A program made the translations under genes and the position numbers. Below are positions 19,284-27,474 of a stretch of 64,000 bases of DNA, piece after piece (the stretch's first letter is position 1; the number at the start of each line of letters is the position of its first letter). The notes beneath the pieces were generated by a model. That model was not told where the DNA came from. It did no database searches and saw nothing but the letters and a program-made list of their open reading frames with translations. Origin of the DNA: Christiangramia sp. (GTDB lineage Bacteria > Bacteroidota > Bacteroidia > Flavobacteriales > Flavobacteriaceae); NCBI RefSeq assembly GCF_029937855.1, contig NZ_JAPYPC010000023.1, forward strand, positions 1 to 64,000. The letters run 5' to 3'.

Positions 19284-21395
19284 ATGAAGTATAGCTTACT
19301 TCTTGCTTTTATAATTTTTAGTTTTCAACTCACTGCACAGGATGTCAACCTGTCATCTGAAGTATATCCCGAATTTGACGAATGTAAGAATGTGGATTAT
19401 GCCAGCCAGGCGAGATGTTTTAATCAAACTCTTATCGCATACATCATTTCAAATTTTAAAATTCCTGAAATAGTTCAAACCGAATCTTATAAGGGGCAGC
19501 TTACTATCATATTTGAAGTTGACGAATCGGGGGAATTCCAGTTGATCTATCTCGATGCAGCCTATGATGAGCTAAAAGAGGAGACTGAACGTGTTTTTGA
19601 ATCCCTTCCAAAAATAAAACCGGCTACTTATAACGGGCGTCCAATTCATATGCAATTTAAAATGCCGCTTAGAATTCCGCTTCAAAATAATGTGAGGGTT
19701 CAACCCGTAGAGCAGGAAGATGAAATCGAATTACGTGAAGAGATAGAAATTGAGCCTGAGCCGAATGCTCTTTCAGAATATGAAAAAATAAAATCAGATG
19801 AATTTACAAATCCACGCTATACCAGCCAGATAAACATTCCACTTTCCCATGAGTTTTACAGCAGGTTCGATGCTGAATTTAATCAAATAGGAACGAATAC
19901 GCATTCGGCTTCAAAGCCTTTAATGTTTGCAGAGGTGAGCCCATATTATAATTTTAAAGAAAATCGCCGGGAATTGCTTCAGGATAGAAATACACTCGCC
20001 GGAAGAAAATTATGGAATGAGCATTTAATTAGATTTGAAACCGATAAGTATTGGTTTACCCTGGATCCGGGTTTCGATTTACAAATAGGAAAGGATTTTG
20101 ACCAGAAAGATCACGAGTTTACCTATAATAATGGGCGTGAATTTATTGTGCAGGGGGGGCTTGGTAAAAATTTTAATTTTTACTCGGTGATCTACGAGAG
20201 CCAGGGTAGGTTTGCTGAATATTATAACAGGTTTGCTGAATCTCTAAGGCCTGCGGGAGGAGATCCGGCTATTATTCCGGGAAGAGGTATTGCCAAAACC
20301 TTTATGGATGATGGTTACGATTATCCTGTAGCTGAAGGTTATCTCTCTTTTACTCCTTCAGAATTCATTAATATTCAGTTTGGACATGGGAATAATTTTA
20401 TTGGAGACGGTTACCGGTCTTTGCTTTTAAGTGATAATCCTTCGCCTTACCCATATTTGAAATTGAATACAAAATTCTGGAAGATAAAATATACCAATAC
20501 CTGGATGTCTTTAAGGGATGTAAGACCGGCAGTCACCAATAGTGGATCTTTCAGAACAAAATATATCGCAAACCATTATCTGAGTTTGAATATCAGTAAA
20601 CGGCTTAATCTTGGATTTTTTGAATCGGTAATGTGGGAGAATGATAATGACCGGGGGTTTGACCTTAATTATCTCAATCCTGTGATTTTTTATCGTGCTA
20701 TAGAATTTGCCACGGGAGCCGATGGTGGTAATGCCATAATTGGGCTAACCGGTAAATATAAAATTTCCAATCAAATGTATGCTTATTGGCAATGGCTGAT
20801 AGATGAATTCTCTTCTACTGACGTTTTTGGGGGTGAAGGTAGTTGGAAGAACAAATTAGGTTTCCAGGCAGGATTTAAATATTTCAATGCTTTTGATGTG
20901 GAGAATTTTTATCTACAGGCAGAATATAATCAAGTGAGGCCATATACCTATTCTCATAATTCTATTACGCTGAATTACGGTCATAATAATCAATCTATGG
21001 CACATCTTTGGGGAGCAAACTTTAGAGAGTTTATAGGGATTGCTAGATATAGAAAAGACCGGTACTTTGGCTCCGCTAAATTGATCTACGGAAAACGTGG
21101 TTTTGATTTTTCAGATCAAGGCGCCTATTACGGCCAGGATATATATAGAACCGAAGAAAACCGTCCTTTTGATACAGGTGTGGAAATAGGCCAGGGAAAT
21201 ACCACCAATTCGTTTTATTCAGAATTAGAAGCGGGCTATATTGTTAATCCAACTACTAATTTAAAGTTATTTGCCAGTTTTATATATCGCGATTTTAATC
21301 CCCAGGCGAATACTCCGGCAAATTTTGAAAATTCAACTACCTGGATAAATTTTGGATTAAGAACCGATATTTTTAACTGGTATTTTGATTATTAG
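19284..21395 (+). CDS. RemB-like outer-membrane protein with N-terminal TonB-C-like domain
   Basis: Secreted protein of 703 residues with a signal peptide cleaved near LTAQ (19). Residues about 25-130 form a paired-cysteine TonB-C-like module (DECKNVDYASQARCF ... KIKPATYNGRPIHMQFKMPL). A Glu-rich linker follows (about 140-165), and the rest (about 175-703) looks like an outer-membrane beta barrel, with alternating aromatic strands and a final WINFGLRTDIFNWYFDY. I recall proteins of this size and family annotated as gliding motility protein RemB, and the barrel recalls Wzi-type capsule proteins; neither could be checked. It follows the tandem tonB genes after a terminator. Confidence 0.65.
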   Translation: MKYSLLLAFIIFSFQLTAQDVNLSSEVYPEFDECKNVDYASQARCFNQTLIAYIISNFKIPEIVQTESYKGQLTIIFEVDESGEFQLIYLDAAYDELKEETERVFESLPKIKPATYNGRPIHMQFKMPLRIPLQNNVRVQPVEQEDEIELREEIEIEPEPNALSEYEKIKSDEFTNPRYTSQINIPLSHEFYSRFDAEFNQIGTNTHSASKPLMFAEVSPYYNFKENRRELLQDRNTLAGRKLWNEHLIRFETDKYWFTLDPGFDLQIGKDFDQKDHEFTYNNGREFIVQGGLGKNFNFYSVIYESQGRFAEYYNRFAESLRPAGGDPAIIPGRGIAKTFMDDGYDYPVAEGYLSFTPSEFINIQFGHGNNFIGDGYRSLLLSDNPSPYPYLKLNTKFWKIKYTNTWMSLRDVRPAVTNSGSFRTKYIANHYLSLNISKRLNLGFFESVMWENDNDRGFDLNYLNPVIFYRAIEFATGADGGNAIIGLTGKYKISNQMYAYWQWLIDEFSSTDVFGGEGSWKNKLGFQAGFKYFNAFDVENFYLQAEYNQVRPYTYSHNSITLNYGHNNQSMAHLWGANFREFIGIARYRKDRYFGSAKLIYGKRGFDFSDQGAYYGQDIYRTEENRPFDTGVEIGQGNTTNSFYSELEAGYIVNPTTNLKLFASFIYRDFNPQANTPANFENSTTWINFGLRTDIFNWYFDY

Positions 21396-21431
21396 CGTTT
21401 TTCACTACTAAAAATTAACATATTGCCTTCC

Positions 21432-21461
21432 TTGCCAAAACCTAATTAAGGAGTATCTTTG
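21432..21461 (+). promoter_or_regulatory. Promoter of the heme-copper oxidase accessory operon
   Basis: TTG at 21432-21434, a 19-base spacer, then TATCTTTG at 21454-21461. The implied leader of about 17 bases supports the TTG start of the heme O synthase gene at 21484. Confidence 0.7.
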
Positions 21462-21483
21462 CGCCAGTTAAAAAAAAGCTTTT

Positions 21484-22386
21484 TTGAGCAACACTCGCGT
21501 ACATAATCCCAGCGCTTCCCTTCTTTCAGATTTTAAGGAAATAACCAAGATGCGATTGGCTATAAGCGTCGTCTTTTCATCGGTTGCGGGGTATTTTTTA
21601 GGAGCAGATAATATAGATTTCGTGGTGGTTACTTTGCTTGCCATTGGTGGTTATTTAATGGTAGGAGCTTCTAATGCCTATAACCAGATCATTGAGCGGA
21701 ATCTGGACGCGTTGATGGATCGCACTAAGAATAGACCTCTGCCTGCCGGTAGAATGACTGTTCCTGTTGCGTTTAGCATTGCCAGTGTTTTTACTGTTTT
21801 AGGTTTAATCGTTCTATATATTATCAATCCTAAAACTGCCATGTTTGGGGCGATTAGTATTTTTTTATATGTAAGTATTTATACTCCCCTTAAAACTAAA
21901 ACCCCTTTATCTGTATTTGTGGGTGCATTTCCGGGAGCAATTCCATTTATGCTGGGCTGGGTAGCTGCTTCAGGAAGTTTTAGTATTGAACCCGGAACTT
22001 TATTTATGATCCAGTTCTTTTGGCAATTCCCGCATTTTTGGGCAATTGGCTGGTGGTTGTTTGATGATTATAAAAAAGGTGGGTTTTTTATGCTCCCTAC
22101 GGGAAAACGGGATCGTGGAACTGCGATACAGATTATTTTATATACCTGCTGGACGATCATGGTATCGCTAATTCCGGTTTTTGGGGTTACGGGGAAACTT
22201 TTTCTCACTCCTGTTTCAGGGATAATTATTCTGATTCTGGGACTGGGAATGTTGTATTATGCCGTCAGGCTTTTTAAAGAAAAAACTGCAGAAGCAGCAA
22301 AAAAATTAATGTTTGCAAGTGTTTCTTATATCACACTTCTACAAATAGTATACGTATTGGATAAATTTATTAGACAATGGATTTAA
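21484..22386 (+). CDS. ctaB: Heme O synthase (protoheme IX farnesyltransferase)
   Basis: Inner-membrane UbiA-family prenyltransferase that adds a farnesyl group to heme b to give heme O, the precursor of heme A for aa3-type oxidases. The 300 residues contain the diagnostic prenyl-diphosphate site NAYNQIIERNLDALMDRTKN near residues 60-80 and about eight or nine membrane helices. The start is TTG 21484; the next in-frame ATG (MRLAIS) would remove about 22 residues preceding the first helix. Its last 10 bases overlap the next gene, so the cluster is co-transcribed. Confidence 0.93.
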   Translation: MSNTRVHNPSASLLSDFKEITKMRLAISVVFSSVAGYFLGADNIDFVVVTLLAIGGYLMVGASNAYNQIIERNLDALMDRTKNRPLPAGRMTVPVAFSIASVFTVLGLIVLYIINPKTAMFGAISIFLYVSIYTPLKTKTPLSVFVGAFPGAIPFMLGWVAASGSFSIEPGTLFMIQFFWQFPHFWAIGWWLFDDYKKGGFFMLPTGKRDRGTAIQIILYTCWTIMVSLIPVFGVTGKLFLTPVSGIIILILGLGMLYYAVRLFKEKTAEAAKKLMFASVSYITLLQIVYVLDKFIRQWI

Positions 22387-22958
22387 CTCAGGGATCTGAA
22401 AAAAAGAAACATGGCCGGGCGAAAAAGATGATGCTCTGGTTTGGGATAATTAGTATGGTCATGACCTTTGCAGGTCTTACCAGTGCCTATGTGGTAAGTA
22501 AAAACAGGCCAGATTGGCTTAGCGATTTTGAATTGCCCATTTCCTTTTTATGGAGTACGCTGGTGATTATGGGGAGCAGCCTGACCTTAATTCTAAGTAA
22601 AAGGATGATAATATCTGGCAATAGGAAAAACGCAAGTGCTTTCCTTATCGGTACCCTGATCCTTGCAATACTTTTTGTAGTATTTCAATTTTATAGTTTT
22701 TCAGAGATCATTCAGGAAGGTTATTATTTCACGGGTAGTGAAAGTACGATCACTACTTCTTTTATTTATGTGCTGGTATTGGCTCACCTTGCCCATCTTG
22801 CTATAGGAATCATAGTGCTTTTAGTGTTAATTTATAACCATTTTAAACAAGAGTATAAGGCAGGGCAAATGCTTGGATTTGAGCTTGGTGCGACTTTCTG
22901 GCACTTTGTGGACCTATTGTGGTTATACCTGATTTTCTTTTTATATTTCTTTAGATAA
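22377..22958 (+). CDS. Heme-copper oxidase subunit III-like protein (short form)
   Basis: Inner-membrane protein of 193 residues with five predicted helices, of the CoxC/CyoC type. The last helix holds the subunit III signature FWHFVDLLWLYLIFFL. It overlaps ctaB by 10 bases and precedes a second, longer subunit III protein. Short five-helix subunit III proteins paired with a longer one are seen in Bacteroidota oxidase clusters. Subunits I and II are not in this window, so the pairing with a specific oxidase is inferred. Confidence 0.85.
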   Translation: MDLTQGSEKKKHGRAKKMMLWFGIISMVMTFAGLTSAYVVSKNRPDWLSDFELPISFLWSTLVIMGSSLTLILSKRMIISGNRKNASAFLIGTLILAILFVVFQFYSFSEIIQEGYYFTGSESTITTSFIYVLVLAHLAHLAIGIIVLLVLIYNHFKQEYKAGQMLGFELGATFWHFVDLLWLYLIFFLYFFR

Positions 22959-22968
22959 TAAAATTGCG

Positions 22969-22976
22969 TATTTTTG
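22969..22976 (+). promoter_or_regulatory. Candidate internal -7 box before the long subunit III gene
   Basis: TATTTTTG fits TAnnTTTG and lies 27 bases before the ATG at 23004, between the two subunit III genes. No convincing -33 TTG is present, so it may be a minor internal promoter. Confidence 0.4.
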
Positions 22977-23003
22977 CGCATCCTTTAACATTAAACTACT
23001 TCT

Positions 23004-23984
23004 ATGGACGCGACTGTCGTTAGAACAGGCACAGAAGGCAAAACCTGGGGTGGTGGTAATCAGCCACTAAAATCAAGTTACGGAAAGATGATGATGTGGT
23101 TCTTCATCCTTTCTGATGCTTTGACATTCTCAGGATTCCTTGCCGCTTACGGATTTTCAAGATTTAAATTTATCGATTCATGGCCCATCGCAGATGAGGT
23201 GTTTAATCACTTCCCATTTTTACATGGAGTAGATGCTCCTATGTATTATGTGGCCCTGATGACCTTTATCCTTATTTTTTCATCTGTAACTATGGTATTG
23301 GCTGTGGACGCAGGCCATCATATGAAAAAGGGAAAAGTAACGATCTACATGTTCCTTACCATTATTGGGGGTTTAATTTTCGTGGGTTCTCAAGCCTGGG
23401 AGTGGAAAAACTTTATAAGTGGTGAATACGGCGCGGTAACTACAGAAGGAGGAAATATTCTTCAATTTGTGGATGGTGAAGGACATAGGGTGAAATTATC
23501 TGAGATTGCTGTCCCAATCCAGGGAGATCGTATAGAGCATGAAAGAAATAACGGGGTTTGGTTTGATGCCGGAAGGGATCTGCCAACTTATAGCCTCGAA
23601 GAGGTAAAAGCAGGGTTCATCCAAAATGAGGATGTTTTAATAAGAACCCAAACCCTTACCGAAGACGGTGAAAAAACTGTTCTTTCTCGTGAAGAATCCT
23701 TAATGAAGCTTAATAATGAAGCGATAGGAACCGTAGAAGGGGCTAATCTGGTTCAAAATGAATATGGGGTGCCTTTATTTGCAGATTTCTTTTTCTTTAT
23801 TACCGGATTTCACGGATTTCACGTTCTTTCGGGTGTAATAATAAACATCATTATTTTCTTTAATGTGGTTATAGGAACCTATGAGAGAAGGGGAAATTAT
23901 GAAATGGTAGAGAAAGTTGGACTCTACTGGCACTTTGTAGACCTTGTTTGGGTATTTGTATTTACCTTCTTTTACCTGGTTTAA
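23004..23984 (+). CDS. Cytochrome c oxidase subunit III with a soluble insertion
   Basis: Inner-membrane oxidase subunit of 326 residues. It has helices near 30-50, 75-95 and 112-130, then a hydrophilic insertion of roughly 100 residues (about 145-250), and the last two helices ending WHFVDLVWVFVFTFFY, the subunit III signature. Typical subunit III proteins have only short loops, so the insertion is notable; it is charged and contains no cysteine. The position between the short subunit III gene and the subunit IV gene places it in an aa3-type oxidase cluster. Confidence 0.87.
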   Translation: MDATVVRTGTEGKTWGGGNQPLKSSYGKMMMWFFILSDALTFSGFLAAYGFSRFKFIDSWPIADEVFNHFPFLHGVDAPMYYVALMTFILIFSSVTMVLAVDAGHHMKKGKVTIYMFLTIIGGLIFVGSQAWEWKNFISGEYGAVTTEGGNILQFVDGEGHRVKLSEIAVPIQGDRIEHERNNGVWFDAGRDLPTYSLEEVKAGFIQNEDVLIRTQTLTEDGEKTVLSREESLMKLNNEAIGTVEGANLVQNEYGVPLFADFFFFITGFHGFHVLSGVIINIIIFFNVVIGTYERRGNYEMVEKVGLYWHFVDLVWVFVFTFFYLV

Positions 23985-24002
23985 TTCAGAAATTAAAAAA
24001 TT

Positions 24003-24365
24003 ATGGCTCACGATACTACACAACATCACGAATCGGCAACCAGAAGGATCTGGATAGTTTTCGCAATACTTTCCGTAGTAACCATTGTAGAGGTTATTCT
24101 GGGGATTATAAAACCTGAATTTTTAACGGATACTTTCCTGGTGGGCATGAGATTGCTTAACTGGATATTTATTATTTTAACCGTCTATAAAGCTTATTAT
24201 ATCGCCTGGGCTTTTATGCACCTTGAACATGAGACCAAGGGATTGCGTAGAGCTGTGGTCTGGACCGCAATATTCCTAATTATTTACCTGGTCTTCATTT
24301 TGCTTACTGAAGGCGGGTATATTTACGATGTTTATAAGAGCGGGTATGTTGCCTGGGACTTCTAA
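24003..24365 (+). CDS. Cytochrome c oxidase subunit IV family protein
   Basis: Small inner-membrane protein of 120 residues with three helices (about 16-35, 48-72, 86-105) and the family-typical HHESATRRIWIVFAILSVVTIVEV start. Bacterial subunit IV is an accessory subunit that stabilises the oxidase. It begins 18 bases after the long subunit III gene and is followed by an intrinsic terminator, so it may end one transcription unit of the cluster. Confidence 0.87.
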   Translation: MAHDTTQHHESATRRIWIVFAILSVVTIVEVILGIIKPEFLTDTFLVGMRLLNWIFIILTVYKAYYIAWAFMHLEHETKGLRRAVVWTAIFLIIYLVFILLTEGGYIYDVYKSGYVAWDF

Positions 24366-24388
24366 TAAAAGTTAAATGTATAGGAAAA

Positions 24389-24420
24389 GGCGGTTTTATG
24401 AAACCGTCTTTTTATTTTTG
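24389..24420 (+). terminator. Terminator after subunit IV whose T-run is also a -7 box
   Basis: Stem GGCGGTTT (24389-24396) with AAACCGTC (24401-24408), one G-T pair and a 4-base loop, followed by a T-rich tail. The tail contains TATTTTTG (24413-24420), a perfect TAnnTTTG box placed about 30 bases before the next ATG. A terminator followed by re-initiation is therefore plausible. Confidence 0.65.
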
Positions 24421-24450
24421 TGGCCCGTATTAAAACTGGATTTTCAGCTT

Positions 24451-25095
24451 ATGAAAAAGTTTCTGGTACTTGGAATTTTATTTGCCCTTCCTATTACTGC
24501 CTATTTGTTTTTCGCCTCCGGAAAGAACAATTTTGCACGACTTCCCGTATTAACTGAAAATGTTCAGGATATTTCGCAATTTTCCACGAATTCAGGTGAA
24601 AAGATAAGATTTCAGGAGCATATAAGCGTAGTCGCCTTTTTTGGATCAGACCTTGAAAAAATTAAGGGCAATACCTTTAATCTGGATAAAAAGATACTCG
24701 AAAAATATTATGATTTTGATGATTTTCAGTTTGTGATTATCCTTCCTGAAGAATCCAGGAAAGAAACCAGTGAATTTGTGGAGAGCTTTAAAAAGATCAC
24801 AGAGTCTTCTAAATGGAAAATCGCTTATGCTACTCCTGAAAAAATTTCCGAAGTATTTAAAAGTTTTGAAACTCCACATAAGTTAGATGCCGATACTTAT
24901 AGTCCTTATGTTTTTATAGTAGATAAAAAAGGAAATCTGCGCGGAAGGGATGATGATAAGGATCATGAAAAAATATATGGATATGATTCCAGGGATGTAG
25001 CTGAACTGAATAACAAAATGAATGATGACGTAAAGGTGATATTGGCAGAATATCGGCTTGCTTTGAAAAGGAATAATCCTGAAGAAAATAATTAA
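24451..25095 (+). CDS. SCO/thioredoxin-fold-like membrane-anchored protein lacking the CxxxC motif
   Basis: Predicted periplasmic protein of 214 residues anchored by one N-terminal helix (about 4-22). The layout follows the neighbouring SCO protein: a strand VVAFFG where SCO has VEFFFTTCPTIC, then SPYVFIVDKKGNLRGRDDD, then a C-terminal helix DVKVILAEYRLALK. No cysteine occurs at the copper site, or anywhere in the protein, so it cannot bind copper as SCO does. ATG 24451 is chosen because an upstream in-frame ATG (24376) lies before the terminator hairpin. The gene ends 1 base before sco1, so the two are tightly coupled and probably act together in oxidase assembly. Confidence 0.6.
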   Translation: MKKFLVLGILFALPITAYLFFASGKNNFARLPVLTENVQDISQFSTNSGEKIRFQEHISVVAFFGSDLEKIKGNTFNLDKKILEKYYDFDDFQFVIILPEESRKETSEFVESFKKITESSKWKIAYATPEKISEVFKSFETPHKLDADTYSPYVFIVDKKGNLRGRDDDKDHEKIYGYDSRDVAELNNKMNDDVKVILAEYRLALKRNNPEENN

Positions 25096-25096
25096 G

Positions 25097-25831
25097 ATGA
25101 AGAATTACTCATATATAGGAATTTCACTCGTTATACTTGTCTTTGGCATCATCTTTATTCCGAAAATTATAGACAGGATCACTAACGATGAAGTTGTTTC
25201 ATCAGATCGGTTAAACAGGCAAAGAGAGAATGTGACTAAAGATTCTGGTGAACCATTATCATATATTGAAATTGATGGGGAGAAAAAGAAAGCTCCGAAT
25301 TTTCAGTTTATCAATCAGGACGGAGATACGATTTCCAATAAAGATTATAGCGGGAAGGTATATTTAGTGGAATTTTTCTTTACTACCTGCCCAACCATTT
25401 GTCCTATTATGAACAGGAATCTGGTAGAGATCCAGGATGAATTTGAAGATACCGGCGATTTTGGAATAGCATCATTTACTATAGACCCGGGACATGATAC
25501 GCCTGAAGTTCTTGCAGAATATGCTGAAAACTACGGTATAGATCATCCTCACTGGAATCTTATGACGGGTGACCGACAAAAAATCTATGAATTGGCCAAT
25601 AAAGGCTTTGGATTATATGCCGGAGAAGATGCACAGGCGGCTGGAGGCTTTGCCCATCAGGGAATGTTTGCGCTGGTAGACCAGGACGGCTATATTAGAT
25701 CCAGGAAAGATGAGTTTGGGAACCCGCTGATCTATTATAGAGGTTCTGTAGAACGAAATAAATCTGTGGCCCGGGGAGAAGAAGCCCCTCAAATCGAGAT
25801 GTTAATTGAAGATATAAAAAAATTACTTTGA
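25097..25831 (+). CDS. SCO1/SenC copper chaperone for cytochrome oxidase
   Basis: Membrane-anchored periplasmic thioredoxin-fold protein of 244 residues that delivers copper to the CuA site of oxidase subunit II or reduces its cysteines. An N-terminal helix (about 5-24) is followed by the SCO domain with CPTIC (C98 and C102) and a histidine at 187 (AHQGMF). The spacing of about 89 residues agrees with the copper ligands of known SCO proteins. The stop overlaps the TTG start of the DUF420 gene (TTGA). Confidence 0.93.
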   Translation: MKNYSYIGISLVILVFGIIFIPKIIDRITNDEVVSSDRLNRQRENVTKDSGEPLSYIEIDGEKKKAPNFQFINQDGDTISNKDYSGKVYLVEFFFTTCPTICPIMNRNLVEIQDEFEDTGDFGIASFTIDPGHDTPEVLAEYAENYGIDHPHWNLMTGDRQKIYELANKGFGLYAGEDAQAAGGFAHQGMFALVDQDGYIRSRKDEFGNPLIYYRGSVERNKSVARGEEAPQIEMLIEDIKKLL

Positions 25832-26367
25832 AAACGACCCTAAAAGAATCAGATAAGTTAGCAGTTCCTGTAATTATTGCACTTTCTATAGTAGTTCCTG
25901 TGATCGTGTTGGTTTTAATGTTATTGCCTGAACGTTATAATATTTTTGGGGCTGATACCATTACCTTTCCGCTATTTCATGGAGTCTTAAATTTCCTGAC
26001 AGCGATCTTATTAATTATTGGTTTCTTTTTTATGAAAGCAGAGAAGTATCTGTTGCATAGAAATACTATGATCGCCGCTTTCGGGCTTTCGGTTATATTC
26101 TTACTCAGTTATGTGCTTTCAAAAATTAGCAACGAACCTGTTCCTTATGGCGGGGAAGGGGTTGTAAGGTATATATATTTCTTTATACTTATCACCCATA
26201 TTGTACTTTCAGCAATTATTGTTCCGTTGGTATTATTTACAATGTACAGAGGTTTGAGCGGGCAGTACGATAAACACTCTAAAGTAGCCCGTTGGACTTT
26301 TCCAATATGGTTATACGTGGCCGTAACTGGCGTACTTGTTTTTTTATTTATGATGCCTTATTATTAA
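25828..26367 (+). CDS. DUF420 membrane protein of the oxidase cluster
   Basis: Inner-membrane protein of 179 residues with five predicted helices (about 12-33, 48-70, 76-95, 112-138, 152-175). DUF420 proteins are commonly encoded with cytochrome oxidase and SCO genes and resemble CtaG/CtaM-like assembly factors, but their biochemical role is not settled. Conserved histidines (FHGVLNF; THIVLSAI; YDKHSKVARWTFPIWLYVAVTG) fall near membrane edges and could bind heme or copper. TTG 25828 overlaps the sco1 stop, a sign of translational coupling. Confidence 0.85.
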   Translation: MKTTLKESDKLAVPVIIALSIVVPVIVLVLMLLPERYNIFGADTITFPLFHGVLNFLTAILLIIGFFFMKAEKYLLHRNTMIAAFGLSVIFLLSYVLSKISNEPVPYGGEGVVRYIYFFILITHIVLSAIIVPLVLFTMYRGLSGQYDKHSKVARWTFPIWLYVAVTGVLVFLFMMPYY

Positions 26368-26401
26368 TTTCGGACGGAATTTTTTAACTTTCAGGAGATA
26401 A

Positions 26402-26656
26402 ATGAACATGACGATGAAGCATTTAAAATATACCTTACTATTATTTTTAAGCCTTCTTTTGGTTCCTGAACTCGCAGAAGCTCAATGTTCCATGTGTAGA
26501 GCTGTTTTAGAAAGTGAAGCAGATCAAAGTACGGCCAAAGGTATTAATGACGGCATTCTTTATCTCATGATTTTCCCTTATTTATTAATTGGGGGAGTGG
26601 GTTATTTTATTTACAGGTCAAGAAAAAATAAGCGCAAAGCTTCTTCTGAAGCCTGA
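26402..26656 (+). CDS. Small membrane protein with CSMC motif
   Basis: Protein of 84 residues with an N-terminal signal-like helix ending LAEAQ, then CSMCRAVLES just after the likely cleavage point, and a C-terminal transmembrane helix (about 53-70) followed by a basic tail. The CxxC would face the periplasm and could be redox-active or bind copper, which fits the oxidase cluster. The function is not established. An AGGAG ribosome site lies just before the ATG. It is followed by the cluster's likely terminator. Confidence 0.7.
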   Translation: MNMTMKHLKYTLLLFLSLLLVPELAEAQCSMCRAVLESEADQSTAKGINDGILYLMIFPYLLIGGVGYFIYRSRKNKRKASSEA

Positions 26657-26668
26657 TTCTTTTCTAAG

Positions 26669-26722
26669 TTCAACTTAAGTTTAGTATGTTTTTAAGTTGA
26701 AATTGTAACATTTTATTTTTTT
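26669..26722 (+). terminator. Probable terminator of the oxidase cluster
   Basis: Perfect 10-base inverted repeat TTCAACTTAA (26669-26678) with TTAAGTTGAA (26692-26701), a 13-base loop, then a T-rich stretch some 10 bases later. The T-run is not adjacent to the stem, so an operator is an alternative. Confidence 0.5.
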
Positions 26723-26772
26723 GATAGTCTTATTAAGTAAGGAGTCATTTCCTTTTTTAATAACCATCAATC

Positions 26773-27474
26773 ATGATAGAAATATCCAATCTTCATAAAT
26801 CCTATAAAATGGGTGCTAATTCCCTTCATGTTCTTAAGGGAATTAATTTAGATATCAAAGAAGGCGAGCTTGTCTCTATAATGGGATCTTCCGGTTCTGG
26901 AAAATCTACCCTCCTCAATATCCTTGGAATGCTGGATGAGGCAGATGAAGGATCTTATATGCTGGATGGGGTTCCTATCAAGAATCTTAACGAAAAAAGA
27001 GCGGCGAAATACCGTAATAAATTTCTGGGATTTATCTTCCAGTCATTCAATCTTATTTCTTATAAGTCGGCATTAGATAATGTAGCCTTGCCTTTATATT
27101 ATCAGGGATTGCCACGTGGGGAAAGAATGGACAGGGCTAACAGTTATCTGGAAAAAGTAGGACTTGCAGATTGGGCAGGGCATTTACCAAATGAGCTTTC
27201 CGGAGGGCAAAAACAAAGGGTAGCTATAGCCAGGGCGCTTGCCAGCGATCCTAAAGTATTACTGGCTGATGAACCTACGGGAGCGCTCGATACCAAAACT
27301 TCTTATGAGGTGATGAATCTTATTCAGGAAATTAATGATGAGGGTAGAACCATTCTTGTGGTTACTCACGAACATGACATTGCTCAGATGACCAAAAGGA
27401 TCGTAAATCTTAAAGACGGTGTTATTATAGAAGATACAGTAGTTTCACAAGTAAGAGCCCTCGAAAATGTTTGA
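26773..27474 (+). CDS. MacB/LolD-type ABC transporter ATPase
   Basis: Cytosolic ATPase of 233 residues that drives the two permeases encoded next. Walker A is GSSGSGKST (about 38-46), the signature is LSGGQKQRVAIARAL, and Walker B is VLLADEPTGALD, followed by the switch histidine in VVTHEHD. It belongs to the MacB/LolD/FtsE group, whose members power mechanotransmission rather than direct substrate passage through the membrane. The first permease overlaps it by 8 bases. Confidence 0.93.
   Translation: MIEISNLHKSYKMGANSLHVLKGINLDIKEGELVSIMGSSGSGKSTLLNILGMLDEADEGSYMLDGVPIKNLNEKRAAKYRNKFLGFIFQSFNLISYKSALDNVALPLYYQGLPRGERMDRANSYLEKVGLADWAGHLPNELSGGQKQRVAIARALASDPKVLLADEPTGALDTKTSYEVMNLIQEINDEGRTILVVTHEHDIAQMTKRIVNLKDGVIIEDTVVSQVRALENV

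Noticed and set aside
24376-24450. Upstream ATG at 24376 for the SCO-like gene
   Set aside because: It lies before a terminator hairpin and the -7 box, and the signal-anchor sequence begins at ATG 24451.
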